Positions 7,945-16,585 of a DNA stretch of 64,000 nt are shown piece by piece (position 1 is the first letter of the stretch; each line of letters begins with the position of its first letter). A program made the position numbers and the translations under genes. Below the pieces are notes generated by a model. It had not been told where the DNA came from. It made no database searches and saw nothing but the letters and a program-made list of their open reading frames with translations. The DNA is from Chryseobacterium gleum (GTDB lineage Bacteria; Bacteroidota; Bacteroidia; Flavobacteriales_D; Crocinitomicaceae), in contig CAMAXI010000005.1 of assembly GCA_945862165.1 (NCBI GenBank), positions 1 to 64,000 on the forward strand, read 5' to 3'.

Positions 7945-8667
7945 TTAAATTTCGTTTAATAATGAAAGCGATTCTTTGGATGCAATTTGTTCTGCTTCTT
8001 TTTTGGAACTTGCGGTACCAATTCCATATTTTACATCATTTATAAAAACCTCAATTTCATATAGATGTTGGTTGGAACTTTGAGAATCTTGGAGTACTCT
8101 AAAGTCTAATTCCCACCGGTTGCGTTGCGTTAAAATCAGTAGTTTGGATTTAAAGTCAATCTCTTCTGCAAGCAATTTTTTCACATCTACATATTTTCCG
8201 AAAATGTATTGTGTAATACTCTTTTTAACTGCTTCAAATCCACCGTCTAAATACATAGCACCAAAAAGCGCCTCTAGACAATTTCCTTCGATGGTTGCAA
8301 TATTCATGGAACGACCTTCTTGATACTGAATTACCGAACGTACTTTTAGTTTTTCGGCAATTTCCGACAAGATTTTCCGGCTTACAATTTTTGATTTTAA
8401 TTGTGTAAGATAGCCTTCATCTTCTTTTGGAAATTTAGCATACAGCCATTCAGCGATTACTGAACCTAAAATGGAATCCCCTAAAAATTCTAATCGTTCG
8501 TTAGATTCTAAATAATGCCCTTTTTGTAAGACAGATTTATGGGTAACAGCAATTTTGAAATATGCGATATCTTTTGGTCGATAACCAAATTGATCAATCA
8601 TGAAACGCGTTAAACGTAACTCGTCTTCCGAACGTTTTTGAGAACTTTTAAAAAGTTTACGAAACAA
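7945..8667 (-). CDS. rnc: Ribonuclease III
   Basis: 240 residues. It cleaves double-stranded RNA in rRNA and mRNA processing. The catalytic signature NERLEFLGDSILG lies near residues 57-69, with the second acidic cluster in EGNCLEALFGAMYLDGG; the C-terminal double-stranded-RNA-binding domain occupies roughly residues 165-240 (GIGTASSKKEAEQIASKESL). Full length. It starts 4 bases after the stop of fabF, so rnc is the third gene of an acpP-fabF-rnc operon, an arrangement common in many bacteria. Confidence 0.95.
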   Translation of the reverse strand: MFRKLFKSSQKRSEDELRLTRFMIDQFGYRPKDIAYFKIAVTHKSVLQKGHYLESNERLEFLGDSILGSVIAEWLYAKFPKEDEGYLTQLKSKIVSRKILSEIAEKLKVRSVIQYQEGRSMNIATIEGNCLEALFGAMYLDGGFEAVKKSITQYIFGKYVDVKKLLAEEIDFKSKLLILTQRNRWELDFRVLQDSQSSNQHLYEIEVFINDVKYGIGTASSKKEAEQIASKESLSLLNEI

Positions 8668-8671
8668 AGAT

Positions 8672-9925
8672 TTACCCTTTGAATTTTTTTACAATCACAG
8701 ATGTATTGTGTCCGCCGAATCCAAATGTGTTAGATAAAGCAACATTCACCGTTCTTTTTTGTGCTGTATGAAATGTAAAGTTTAATTTGTTATCTAATTC
8801 AGGATCGTCTGTAAAGTGATTGATTGTAGGAGGAACAATATCATTTTTAACCGCTAAAATACAAGCAATAGCTTCAATCGCCCCAGCAGCACCCAATAAG
8901 TGACCAGTCATGGATTTCGTAGAGCTAATGTTTAAGTTGTATGCATGTTCTCCAAACACATGTGTAATGGCTTTTGTTTCAGCAATGTCACCTAATGGAG
9001 TTGAAGTACCATGTACATTGATGTAATCTACTTCTTCTGGTTGCATTTCAGCATCTTCCAAGGCAGAGATCATTACATTACGTGCGCCTATTCCTTCTGG
9101 GTGTGGAGCAGTCATGTGGTATGCATCTGCAGAAAGTCCGCCGCCTGCTATTTCCGCATAAATTTTAGCACCTCTTTTTACAGCGTGCTCGTATTCTTCT
9201 AAAATAATAGCTCCAGCACCTTCGCCTAATACAAACCCATCACGTTCTGCATCAAAAGGACGAGAAGCAGTTTCTGGAGAATCGTTACGTGTAGACAATG
9301 CTTTTAAGCCGTTGAATCCACCCATTCCCATTTGGTTTACACCAGCTTCAGATCCACCAGTAATGATAGCATGTGCCTTACCTAAACGAATTAAATTGAA
9401 TGCATCAATAATTGCGTTACTAGCTGAAGCACAAGCAGAAACAGTTACGTAGTTTGGTCCACGGAAACCATATTTAATAGAAATTAACCCCGCAGCAATG
9501 TCCGAGATCATTTTAGGAATAAAGAAAGGATTGAATTTAGGTGTACCATCACCACCGAAGAAATTTTCTGCTTCGTCTTGAAACGTCTTTAATCCTCCGA
9601 TTCCAGAACCCCAAACTACCCCAATTTTATCCAAATTTGGATTTGCATCCATTAAGCCCGAGTCTGCTACGGCTTCAGAAGCTGAAACCATAGCATACTG
9701 AGCAAATTGGTCCATTTTACGTGCTTCTTTGCGGTCGATAAAATCTTCCACATTAAAGTTTTTCACTTCGCACGCAAATTGTGTTTTAAACAAAGACGCA
9801 TCGAACTGCTGAATAATTGCTGCCCCACTTTTACCTGCCAATAAAGCATCCCAATATTCCGTAACTGTGTTACCAATTGGGGTAAGAGCACCTAAACCTG
9901 TTACAACAACTCTCTTTAATTCCAT
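8672..9925 (-). CDS. fabF: 3-oxoacyl-[acyl-carrier-protein] synthase II
   Basis: 417 residues, the usual length. It condenses malonyl-ACP with acyl-ACP in fatty-acid elongation. The Cys-His-His triad is intact: C165 in VSACASASNA, His in NVHGTSTPLGD and His in STKSMTGHLLGAAGA. It sits between acpP (33-base gap) and rnc (4-base gap) on the same strand. FabF is preferred to FabB from the overall motif set and the acpP neighbour. Confidence 0.96.
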   Translation of the reverse strand: MELKRVVVTGLGALTPIGNTVTEYWDALLAGKSGAAIIQQFDASLFKTQFACEVKNFNVEDFIDRKEARKMDQFAQYAMVSASEAVADSGLMDANPNLDKIGVVWGSGIGGLKTFQDEAENFFGGDGTPKFNPFFIPKMISDIAAGLISIKYGFRGPNYVTVSACASASNAIIDAFNLIRLGKAHAIITGGSEAGVNQMGMGGFNGLKALSTRNDSPETASRPFDAERDGFVLGEGAGAIILEEYEHAVKRGAKIYAEIAGGGLSADAYHMTAPHPEGIGARNVMISALEDAEMQPEEVDYINVHGTSTPLGDIAETKAITHVFGEHAYNLNISSTKSMTGHLLGAAGAIEAIACILAVKNDIVPPTINHFTDDPELDNKLNFTFHTAQKRTVNVALSNTFGFGGHNTSVIVKKFKG

Positions 9926-9958
9926 ACAGAATGTCTTTTGTTTGTTAATGCGTTTTTA

Positions 9959-10195
9959 TTAGTTTACGTTTTTCTCGATGTAAGAAACAGCGTCACCTAC
10001 AGTTTGAATAGTTTCAGCTTGATCATCTGGAATAGCGATGTTAAATTCTTTTTCAAATTCCATAATCAATTCTACTGTATCTAGTGAATCAGCACCTAGA
10101 TCGTTTGTGAAGCTTGCTTCGTTTGTTACTTCGCTTTCTTCAACACCCAATTTATCTACGATAATGGATATTACTTTTGATTTGATTTCAGACAT
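9959..10195 (-). CDS. acpP: Acyl carrier protein
   Basis: 78 residues from the ATG at 10195 ([17 protein letters not shown]). A longer open frame reaches 10255, but its extra residues are not part of the family and acyl carrier proteins are almost always 77-80 residues. The phosphopantetheine attachment site is S37 in [10 protein letters not shown]. It carries acyl chains for fatty-acid synthesis. First gene of acpP-fabF-rnc, divergent from purN; the 207-base gap must hold its promoter, though no clean TAnnTTTG box was found for it. Confidence 0.96.
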   Translation of the reverse strand: MSEIKSKVISIIVDKLGVEESEVTNEASFTNDLGADSLDTVELIMEFEKEFNIAIPDDQAETIQTVGDAVSYIEKNVN

Positions 10196-10390
10196 CTTTT
10201 TTAATTTAATGATTAATTCAGCTTGCAAAGAAAGAATATATGGAGTAAAAAACAAAATTATTACGTATTTAATTCTACTAAAGAATTATTTATTTACAAT
10301 AAGTTATTGTCAATCAATAATTTAAGCTGTTTTGTTTTTTCTTTTTGAGAAAGATAAGACTGTTTTTAATGTTGCCTAAAAAATTGAAAT

Positions 10391-10398
10391 TAACTTTG
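10391..10398 (+). promoter_or_regulatory. purN promoter -7 box, predicts leaderless mRNA
   Basis: TAACTTTG matches TAnnTTTG and ends 4 bases before the purN ATG at 10403; a TTG at 10372-10374 gives a slightly short 16-base spacer. Transcription should start at or next to the ATG. Confidence 0.5.
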
Positions 10399-10402
10399 TT
10401 TC

Positions 10403-10990
10403 ATGAAACCAATTAAAATTGCACTTTTTGCTTCCGGAACTGGTTCAAATGCAGAGAAAATAATTCAATATTTTGCGCAAACAACATTGGTTGAAGTTGT
10501 TTTTGTGTTGTCTAATAAAGTAAATGCGCCAATAGTTTCAAGCGCAAAAGCTTTAGGAGTATCTGTAATCGTATGTACAAATACGGAGATAGAAGATCCT
10601 TCTTTTTTGGTTCACTTATGTAAAGATCACGACATCAAGTATATCATTTTAGCTGGTTTCTTGCGAAAAATACCAGATACACTAATAGCTGCCTACCCAG
10701 AAAAAATCATCAATATTCATCCATCCTTACTGCCTAAATATGGTGGGGCAGGAATGTATGGCACGTATGTACATGCAGCCGTTTATGCAGCAAAAGAAAA
10801 AGAAACAGGAATATCTATTCACTATGTTTCGGAAGAATTTGATTCCGGTCGGATTATTGCACAATATTCAGTTGCGATTAAGGCTGAAGACACTATTGAT
10901 ACTATCCAAGAAAAAGTCCATCACTTAGAATATCAACATTTTGCTCCAACGATTGAACGTGAAATTCAAAAATCATTCCACAGGTTTTAA
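10403..10990 (+). CDS. purN: Phosphoribosylglycinamide formyltransferase
   Basis: 195 residues. It transfers a formyl group from 10-formyl-tetrahydrofolate to GAR, the third step of purine synthesis. The phosphate-binding loop GTGSNAEKI is at residues ~12-20. The catalytic motif NIHPSLLPKYGG supplies Asn and His, and the catalytic Asp is in EEFDSGRI. Length is normal. It stands alone, divergent from acpP, and its 3' end overlaps the convergent rsmA by 18 bases. Confidence 0.94.
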   Translation: MKPIKIALFASGTGSNAEKIIQYFAQTTLVEVVFVLSNKVNAPIVSSAKALGVSVIVCTNTEIEDPSFLVHLCKDHDIKYIILAGFLRKIPDTLIAAYPEKIINIHPSLLPKYGGAGMYGTYVHAAVYAAKEKETGISIHYVSEEFDSGRIIAQYSVAIKAEDTIDTIQEKVHHLEYQHFAPTIEREIQKSFHRF

Positions 10991-11758
10991 TCCTTCTAAT
11001 AACAAGGTTAATTCGATAAAATCATCCACAGAAAGTTGTTCGGGACGTGTTTCTAAAAAACGATGTTCCACAACATTTCCTAATAAGAATGGTTTTATGG
11101 AATTTCGAATCATTTTTCTACGTTGGTTAAAACATGCTTTTACTACTTGAATGAAGAACTTTTCATCACAAGCTAGTTTATCGCGCTTATTTCTCGTCAA
11201 TCGTATCACCCCAGACTTTACTTTTGGCGGAGGATTGAATACGTTTTCATCTACCGTAAAGCAGTAGGTGATATCGTAAAAGGTTTGTAATAAAACACTG
11301 ATGATACCATAGGTTTTTGTTCCTGGTTTTACAGCAATACGTTCAGCGACTTCTTTTTGAAACATCCCCATGATTTCAGGAATCTGGTTTCGATATTCCA
11401 AACAGCGAAATAAAATTTGGGAAGATATATTGTAGGGGAAGTTTCCTACCACCGCAAAAGGTTCATCGCCAAAAAATGCGGCAAGATTTGCTTTCAAAAA
11501 ATCTGCTTCGAAAATTTTATCCTTTAATTGCGGGAAATGTTCATGTAAATAAGCGATCGAATCTCTGTCGACATCCATTGCCCATAAATCATTTTTTTCC
11601 TCTTCTAATAGGAAGACCGTTAGAGCACCCATTCCAGGGCCAATTTCTAAAACTTTTCGACAATCTTTGAATCCTCCAAATTGTTGCGCGATACGTTTAC
11701 TTACATTTTTGTCCACCAAAAAGTGCTGACCTAAATGTTTCTTTGCTTTTACAGACAT
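10973..11758 (-). CDS. rsmA: 16S rRNA (adenine1518-N6/adenine1519-N6)-dimethyltransferase
   Basis: 261 residues (KsgA). It dimethylates two adjacent adenines near the 3' end of 16S rRNA using S-adenosylmethionine. Seen: N-terminal KKHLGQHFLVD, the SAM-binding LEIGPGMGALT and the catalytic NFPY motif in VVGNFPYNISS. The start ATG overlaps the stop of the upstream DUF4286 gene by one base (TAATG), so the two are coupled. The 3' end overlaps purN. Confidence 0.95.
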   Translation of the reverse strand: MSVKAKKHLGQHFLVDKNVSKRIAQQFGGFKDCRKVLEIGPGMGALTVFLLEEEKNDLWAMDVDRDSIAYLHEHFPQLKDKIFEADFLKANLAAFFGDEPFAVVGNFPYNISSQILFRCLEYRNQIPEIMGMFQKEVAERIAVKPGTKTYGIISVLLQTFYDITYCFTVDENVFNPPPKVKSGVIRLTRNKRDKLACDEKFFIQVVKACFNQRRKMIRNSIKPFLLGNVVEHRFLETRPEQLSVDDFIELTLLLEGLKPVE

Positions 11759-12072
11759 TAAACGGTAAAATGTTCTACAACGGTTAATATCGTTCTAAAT
11801 GCAGCAAACTTGCCTTGGTATTTTTCAGTATGGTCTTTTTGTAAACGTGGTGCATGATCCCGTTGATACTCATCGTATTTCTCTTGGGAAGGACTTGTGT
11901 ACATAATGGAATAAGATATTCCACCTTCTTCTTCTCCATGAATGCGTGAAATTTTACTTTCTAGAAAACAGCCGCTTTGCAACACTTCAGGTATATGCGA
12001 AGCACGCATCCAAGCTAACCATTCTTGTTCGATTTGTGGGTCGATGCTCACAGTAACATTGTATAGTATCAT
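11758..12072 (-). CDS. DUF4286 family protein
   Basis: 104 residues from the ATG at 12072 (MILYNVTVSIDPQIEQEW). An alternative frame start six codons upstream is less likely because the family begins at the MILYN strand. It is a small ferredoxin-like-fold protein with the conserved ending IMYTSPSQEKYDEYQRDHA, whose function is unknown. It immediately precedes and overlaps rsmA, a pairing typical of Bacteroidota, so a link to ribosome or translation biology is possible but unproven. Confidence 0.88.
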   Translation of the reverse strand: MILYNVTVSIDPQIEQEWLAWMRASHIPEVLQSGCFLESKISRIHGEEEGGISYSIMYTSPSQEKYDEYQRDHAPRLQKDHTEKYQGKFAAFRTILTVVEHFTV

Positions 12073-12158
12073 ACCAACAAAATTAAACAAACTAATACGT
12101 CGATCCGAAAGTTTCCGAAAAATATTTTTAGTTTAATTAAACTTTGGGAATTTGGTTT

Positions 12159-12438
12159 AGTTGTAGAATGCGAAGTAAATAATTCGAATACCAATTATTT
12201 GCGTGGTAATTGTTCTTATAAACAGGGGGATTTTGAAAAATAACGTATTCATTATGCTTATGCAATGCAACTAAATAATACCTGTAGTAATTCCTCAAAA
12301 CATAAGTTTAGGTGCCGCATCAAACCCCTACTTTGTCATGTATGGAGGATTAGTTTACACCTTAAAATGGGAACATAAAAAGAATATATAAGGGATTTCT
12401 TTTAAAAATCAATTCCGATATGTATATTCGCGTGCTTA
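12159..12438 (+). pseudogene. Possible degraded gene remnant upstream of ppiD
   Basis: The 381-base gap 12073-12453 contains no intact gene. On the plus strand, protein-like segments occur in two frames broken by stops and shifts: one ending SYKQGDFEK, then after a frame change LGAASNPYFVMYGGLVYTLK, a stop, and GISFKNQFRYVYSRA. Alternating aromatic and small residues with GG resemble beta-barrel outer-membrane proteins. I cannot name the family. It could be chance coding in AT-rich DNA. Confidence 0.3.
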
Positions 12439-12453
12439 AAAAATTATCATAAG

Positions 12454-14646
12454 ATGGCTATTATTGGAAAAATACGTGAAAAATCAGGAATCACTTTCGT
12501 TTTATTAGGATTGGCGATGTTCGCATTCATTATGGGAGGATGGGACAATATGTTCGGTTCATCTAATCAACCTATTGGTTTAGGGGAAGTTTACGGAGAA
12601 AAAGTCGATCCAATGGAATATGACAAATTGGTTCAGTCTATGGTTCAATCGGATCAACAACAATACGCACAACAACAACGTCCTTATACCGACACAGATA
12701 AAAAACAATCTGAAAATCGTGCTTGGACGATGTTGGTAGAAGAGAAAATTTTGGAAGAAGAGTACGAAAAATTAGGTATCGACGTTAGTAAAAATGAGTT
12801 TGATGCATACTTATATGGAACAGATGGTTTTACTGTAATGCCAAATTTAGCGCAAAGTTTTGTGGATTCTTTAACCGGGCAATTTAATCCAAGATTGCTA
12901 GAGAAACGTATCCAGGAAATGGAAAGTTCTACAGATCCTCGTGTAAGCGCTGATTGGGAGACAACAAAAACAAGTTTCACCAACCAACGTAAAAACGAAA
13001 AATACTACCAAATTCTTTCTCAAGGAGTATATGTTACTAAATTGGAAGGTAAAGAAGAGTACAAAGCACAAAAAGAAGTTAAAAATGTATCTTATGTAGT
13101 ACGTCGTTATTCTGAAATCCCAGATGATCAAATCAAGGTATCTGAAGAGGAAGTTAAAGCATATTATGAGGAACATAAAAATGAGAAGAAATATGAATCT
13201 ACTGCAGGTAGAGATGTGAAGTATTTTGACATTAACATCGTTCCTTCTAAAAAAGATTCTACGGAGTTCAATAAAGTTTTAAAAACGATTAAAGATGGTT
13301 TCTCCAAATCGAAAGATGATTCTACGTTTGTATTGACAAATAGTGATTTAAAGTTCTTTACAAGTACACGTCAGTCAACTTTACGTCCAGAAGGGGATGC
13401 GAAAGCGCAACAAGGATTGACATTCCCTGCAGCTATGGATACGGTATTCAAAATGTCTGCACCAGGTCAAATTGTTGGACCTTATGTAGATAATGGTAAA
13501 TTCCGTATAGCGAAAGTTAGAGGATTCAATAATAATGTTTGTAAAGTAAGACACATTTTATTAAGTGCTCCTAAAGGAGATTCTTTGAAGTTAAGAGCAG
13601 TGCGTAAAATGGCAGATACATTGATTTTGAAAATCAACAAAGACAACTTTACAGAATATGTAAATAAATACAGTGAAGATCCAGGATCAAAAAGTACAGG
13701 TGGGGTTTATGAAAACTTTTTAGATTTCGAAATGGTTCCTCAATTCTCTAAATTTGCAGTTGAAAAACCAATTGGTACGATTGGAATGGTAACTACTGAC
13801 TTTGGAATTCACATTATGGAAGTGATGGATCGTCAATCTGTGAAATATCCGATCGTTTCTTTCATTGAAAAAACATTATTACCAAGTAATGATACTAAAA
13901 TGACAACTACGGATGATGCATTCGATGTTTTAAATGAATTAGACGAAAAAATTTACCGAAAAAACACACCAAAAGCGAAACTAGATTTATTTGATACGAT
14001 CGCAAAACAAAAAGGATATTTTTCTCGACCGCTAAAGATTTTAGATGAGAATCCATTTGCGCAAGGTTTTACAACTTCTTTAGCAGAAGATGCGATTTTA
14101 AAATTAGCGTATGACGAAAACACAAGTGTTGGTACCTTATGTTCTAAACCAATAATTGATGGAAATAGATATATTATAGCAATTGTTTCTTCTGTAAGAG
14201 AAAAAGGTGTGCCAGCATTTATTGATGTACAAGAATCTATGAAGATAGAGGTAATCAAACAGAAAAAAGCGGATCGTTTTATTGCTCAAATCGGGAAACA
14301 GAAAAATTTAAATGTACTTGCTAAAAAAGGAAGAACAATTGTAAATAAAGGAGAAGTTACTTTTGCAAATCCTCAATTACAAGGATATGAACCAGAAGCA
14401 GTAGGTACTTTATTCTCCGGATTAAAAGATGGTTCTACGGTATTAGTGAAAGGGGAACAAGGAGTGTATGTTATCCAAATAAACAAAACAATTAAAGCTC
14501 CTGCAACAAGTGATTATACGATGGAAGCAATGCAATTGTTAAACAGTGCACGTGGAAACCAACAAGGGGAAGCGAAAATGGCATTGATTAAATTAGCAGA
14601 TGTGAAGGATAACCGTAAGTTTGCTTTTTTAGGAATTAGAAGATAA
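12454..14646 (+). CDS. PpiD/SurA-like peptidyl-prolyl isomerase, membrane-anchored
   Basis: 730 residues. One N-terminal membrane anchor (residues ~13-31, ITFVLLGLAMFAFIMGGW) is followed by a SurA_N-like helical chaperone region and a parvulin PPIase domain near residues 340-460 (KVRHILLSAPKGD, then YSEDPGSKSTGGVYENF and FGIHIMEVMDR). A long C-terminal chaperone-like region follows. This is the PpiD architecture: a periplasmic foldase attached to the inner membrane that assists proteins emerging from Sec and bound for the outer membrane. Bacteroidota homologues are of similar length. It stands alone, with a strong terminator 33 bases after the stop. Confidence 0.88.
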   Translation: MAIIGKIREKSGITFVLLGLAMFAFIMGGWDNMFGSSNQPIGLGEVYGEKVDPMEYDKLVQSMVQSDQQQYAQQQRPYTDTDKKQSENRAWTMLVEEKILEEEYEKLGIDVSKNEFDAYLYGTDGFTVMPNLAQSFVDSLTGQFNPRLLEKRIQEMESSTDPRVSADWETTKTSFTNQRKNEKYYQILSQGVYVTKLEGKEEYKAQKEVKNVSYVVRRYSEIPDDQIKVSEEEVKAYYEEHKNEKKYESTAGRDVKYFDINIVPSKKDSTEFNKVLKTIKDGFSKSKDDSTFVLTNSDLKFFTSTRQSTLRPEGDAKAQQGLTFPAAMDTVFKMSAPGQIVGPYVDNGKFRIAKVRGFNNNVCKVRHILLSAPKGDSLKLRAVRKMADTLILKINKDNFTEYVNKYSEDPGSKSTGGVYENFLDFEMVPQFSKFAVEKPIGTIGMVTTDFGIHIMEVMDRQSVKYPIVSFIEKTLLPSNDTKMTTTDDAFDVLNELDEKIYRKNTPKAKLDLFDTIAKQKGYFSRPLKILDENPFAQGFTTSLAEDAILKLAYDENTSVGTLCSKPIIDGNRYIIAIVSSVREKGVPAFIDVQESMKIEVIKQKKADRFIAQIGKQKNLNVLAKKGRTIVNKGEVTFANPQLQGYEPEAVGTLFSGLKDGSTVLVKGEQGVYVIQINKTIKAPATSDYTMEAMQLLNSARGNQQGEAKMALIKLADVKDNRKFAFLGIRR

Positions 14647-14679
14647 TCTACTTTTAAAAACCACTTTAAATATTATTCA

Positions 14680-14709
14680 AAAGGTCGACGGAAAAGTCGA
14701 CCTTTTTTT
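14680..14709 (+). terminator. Rho-independent terminator after ppiD-like gene
   Basis: A 10-bp stem AAAGGTCGAC/GTCGACCTTT with a 6-base loop (14690-14695) runs into a T-tract. It directly abuts the uvrC promoter box. Confidence 0.9.
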
Positions 14710-14712
14710 GTT

Positions 14713-14720
14713 TAATTTTG
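14713..14720 (+). promoter_or_regulatory. uvrC promoter -7 box, predicts leaderless mRNA
   Basis: TAATTTTG fits TAnnTTTG and ends 5 bases before the ATG at 14726. The -33 region would fall within the terminator hairpin of the preceding gene, and no TTG is present there. Confidence 0.45.
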
Positions 14721-14725
14721 TTTGT

Positions 14726-16525
14726 ATGGCACCCGAACATTTGCAACTTAAATTGAAAACAATTCCTGAGCAACCAGGAATATATCAATATTTCGATAAT
14801 ACGGGTGTTATCATTTACGTTGGAAAAGCAAAGAATTTAAAAAAGCGCGTCACTTCCTATTTTGTTAAGACACAAGAAAACCTTAAGACACGTATTCTTG
14901 TTAAACAAATTGTGGATATCCAATATTTGGTAGTAGATACGGAGTTAGATGCATTATTACTTGAAAACAGTTTAATAAAAAAGTATCAGCCAAAGTATAA
15001 TATTCAATTGAAGGACGACAAAACGTATCCTTGGATTTGTATTAAGCAAGAACCCTTTCCGCGGGTGTTTTCTACTCGAACTTTAGTGCGGGATGGATCT
15101 TCCTATTTTGGTCCGTACACCAATGTGAAAATGGTCAATACCTTGGTGCAATTTATCAAGGAATTATACCAATTGCGTACATGCTCTTTTGATTTGTCGG
15201 ATCGCAATATTCAGCAAGAAAAGTATAAAGTATGCTTGGAATACCACATCGGAAATTGTAAAGCACCTTGTGTTGGAAAACAAACACAGCAAGAATACGG
15301 GATTTCAATTCAGCATATTGAAGCAATTTTGAAAGGACAGATTTCTACGGTCATTCAATATGTAAAAAAAACAATGCTAGAGTATGCAGAAGCCTACCGT
15401 TTTGAAGAAGCTCATCTGGTGAAAGAAAAGCTAGAATTACTTGAAAATTATAAGGCAAAGTCTACGATTGTTTCTCCGAAAATTCAAGCGGTGGATGTCA
15501 TTACCGCGATTGAAGATGAGAAAGCTTATTTTGTAAATTATCTAGTAGTATCTAACGGAGCAATCATTCATGGAATAACTTTAGAAGTTCAAAAAAAGTT
15601 GGACGAAGCGATAGCGGATGTGCTATTATTTGCATTACTAGAATTACGGGAGCGTTTTTCTAGTATTTCTAAAGAAATATTGACTTCGATTGCAATAGAT
15701 TCGCTTACTTCTGAATTCAAGTGCATTGTCCCACAAATAGGGGACAAGAAGAATTTAGTCGAGTTATCGTTACGCAACGCGAAGTTTTATCGCATAGAGA
15801 AATTTAAGCATCAAAAAATAACAAATCCAGAAGCGCATTCCGAGCGCATATTACGTACAATACAACGTGATTTACGTTTGGCTGAACTTCCAAAACACAT
15901 GGAATGTTTTGATAACTCAAACATTCAAGGAACAAATCCCGTTTCTGCGTGCGTTGTTTTTAAGGATGGAAAACCTTCCAAAAAAGACTATCGTCATTTT
16001 AATGTTCAAACTGTTGTTGGTCCGGATGACTTTGCGACGATGGAAGAGGCGGTATTTAGGCGCTATAGACGTTTATTAGACGAAAACGAACCAATACCAC
16101 AACTTATCATAATAGATGGAGGTAAAGGGCAGTTAAGCGCAGCCTTAAAGGCCTTGGAGAAATTAAATTTGCGTGGTAAAATTGCTATTGTAGGAATCGC
16201 GAAAAGGTTGGAGGAAATCTTCTTTCCAGGGGATAGTATTCCTATTTATTTAGATAAACGTTCAGAGAGTTTGAAAGTAATCCAATTTATGCGGAATGAA
16301 GCCCATCGTTTTGGTATTACGCACCATCGAAATCGTCGTAGTAAAGGGGCATTTGTCTCTGAATTAGAAGGAATACCTGGAATAGGAGAAGTAACTTTCC
16401 AGAAATTAATGACCACATTTAAAAGTTTAGCAGCTATAAAAAAAGCATCTAAAGAAGCTTTAGAACAGTGTGTTGGAAAATCAAAAACACTTGTTTTATG
16501 CGCATATTTTAAAAATTCACTCTAA
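14726..16525 (+). CDS. uvrC: Excinuclease ABC subunit C
   Basis: 599 residues from ATG 14726 (MAPEHLQLKLKTIPEQPGIY); an open frame extends six codons upstream only through a TTG. UvrC makes both incisions beside a DNA lesion during nucleotide-excision repair. The GIY-YIG nuclease domain is N-terminal (GIY 18-20, YVG 31-33). A UVR segment lies near 200-235, the RNase-H-like endonuclease domain begins around ECFDNSNIQG, and the helix-hairpin-helix DNA-binding region is at the end (LEGIPGIGEVTFQKL). No uvrA or uvrB is nearby. Full length. Confidence 0.95.
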   Translation: MAPEHLQLKLKTIPEQPGIYQYFDNTGVIIYVGKAKNLKKRVTSYFVKTQENLKTRILVKQIVDIQYLVVDTELDALLLENSLIKKYQPKYNIQLKDDKTYPWICIKQEPFPRVFSTRTLVRDGSSYFGPYTNVKMVNTLVQFIKELYQLRTCSFDLSDRNIQQEKYKVCLEYHIGNCKAPCVGKQTQQEYGISIQHIEAILKGQISTVIQYVKKTMLEYAEAYRFEEAHLVKEKLELLENYKAKSTIVSPKIQAVDVITAIEDEKAYFVNYLVVSNGAIIHGITLEVQKKLDEAIADVLLFALLELRERFSSISKEILTSIAIDSLTSEFKCIVPQIGDKKNLVELSLRNAKFYRIEKFKHQKITNPEAHSERILRTIQRDLRLAELPKHMECFDNSNIQGTNPVSACVVFKDGKPSKKDYRHFNVQTVVGPDDFATMEEAVFRRYRRLLDENEPIPQLIIIDGGKGQLSAALKALEKLNLRGKIAIVGIAKRLEEIFFPGDSIPIYLDKRSESLKVIQFMRNEAHRFGITHHRNRRSKGAFVSELEGIPGIGEVTFQKLMTTFKSLAAIKKASKEALEQCVGKSKTLVLCAYFKNSL

Positions 16526-16585
16526 ATTTTAAAAGGATATATTGTACTTTTAAACTTTCGTGGAACGTGTAACTTAACCTATCGT

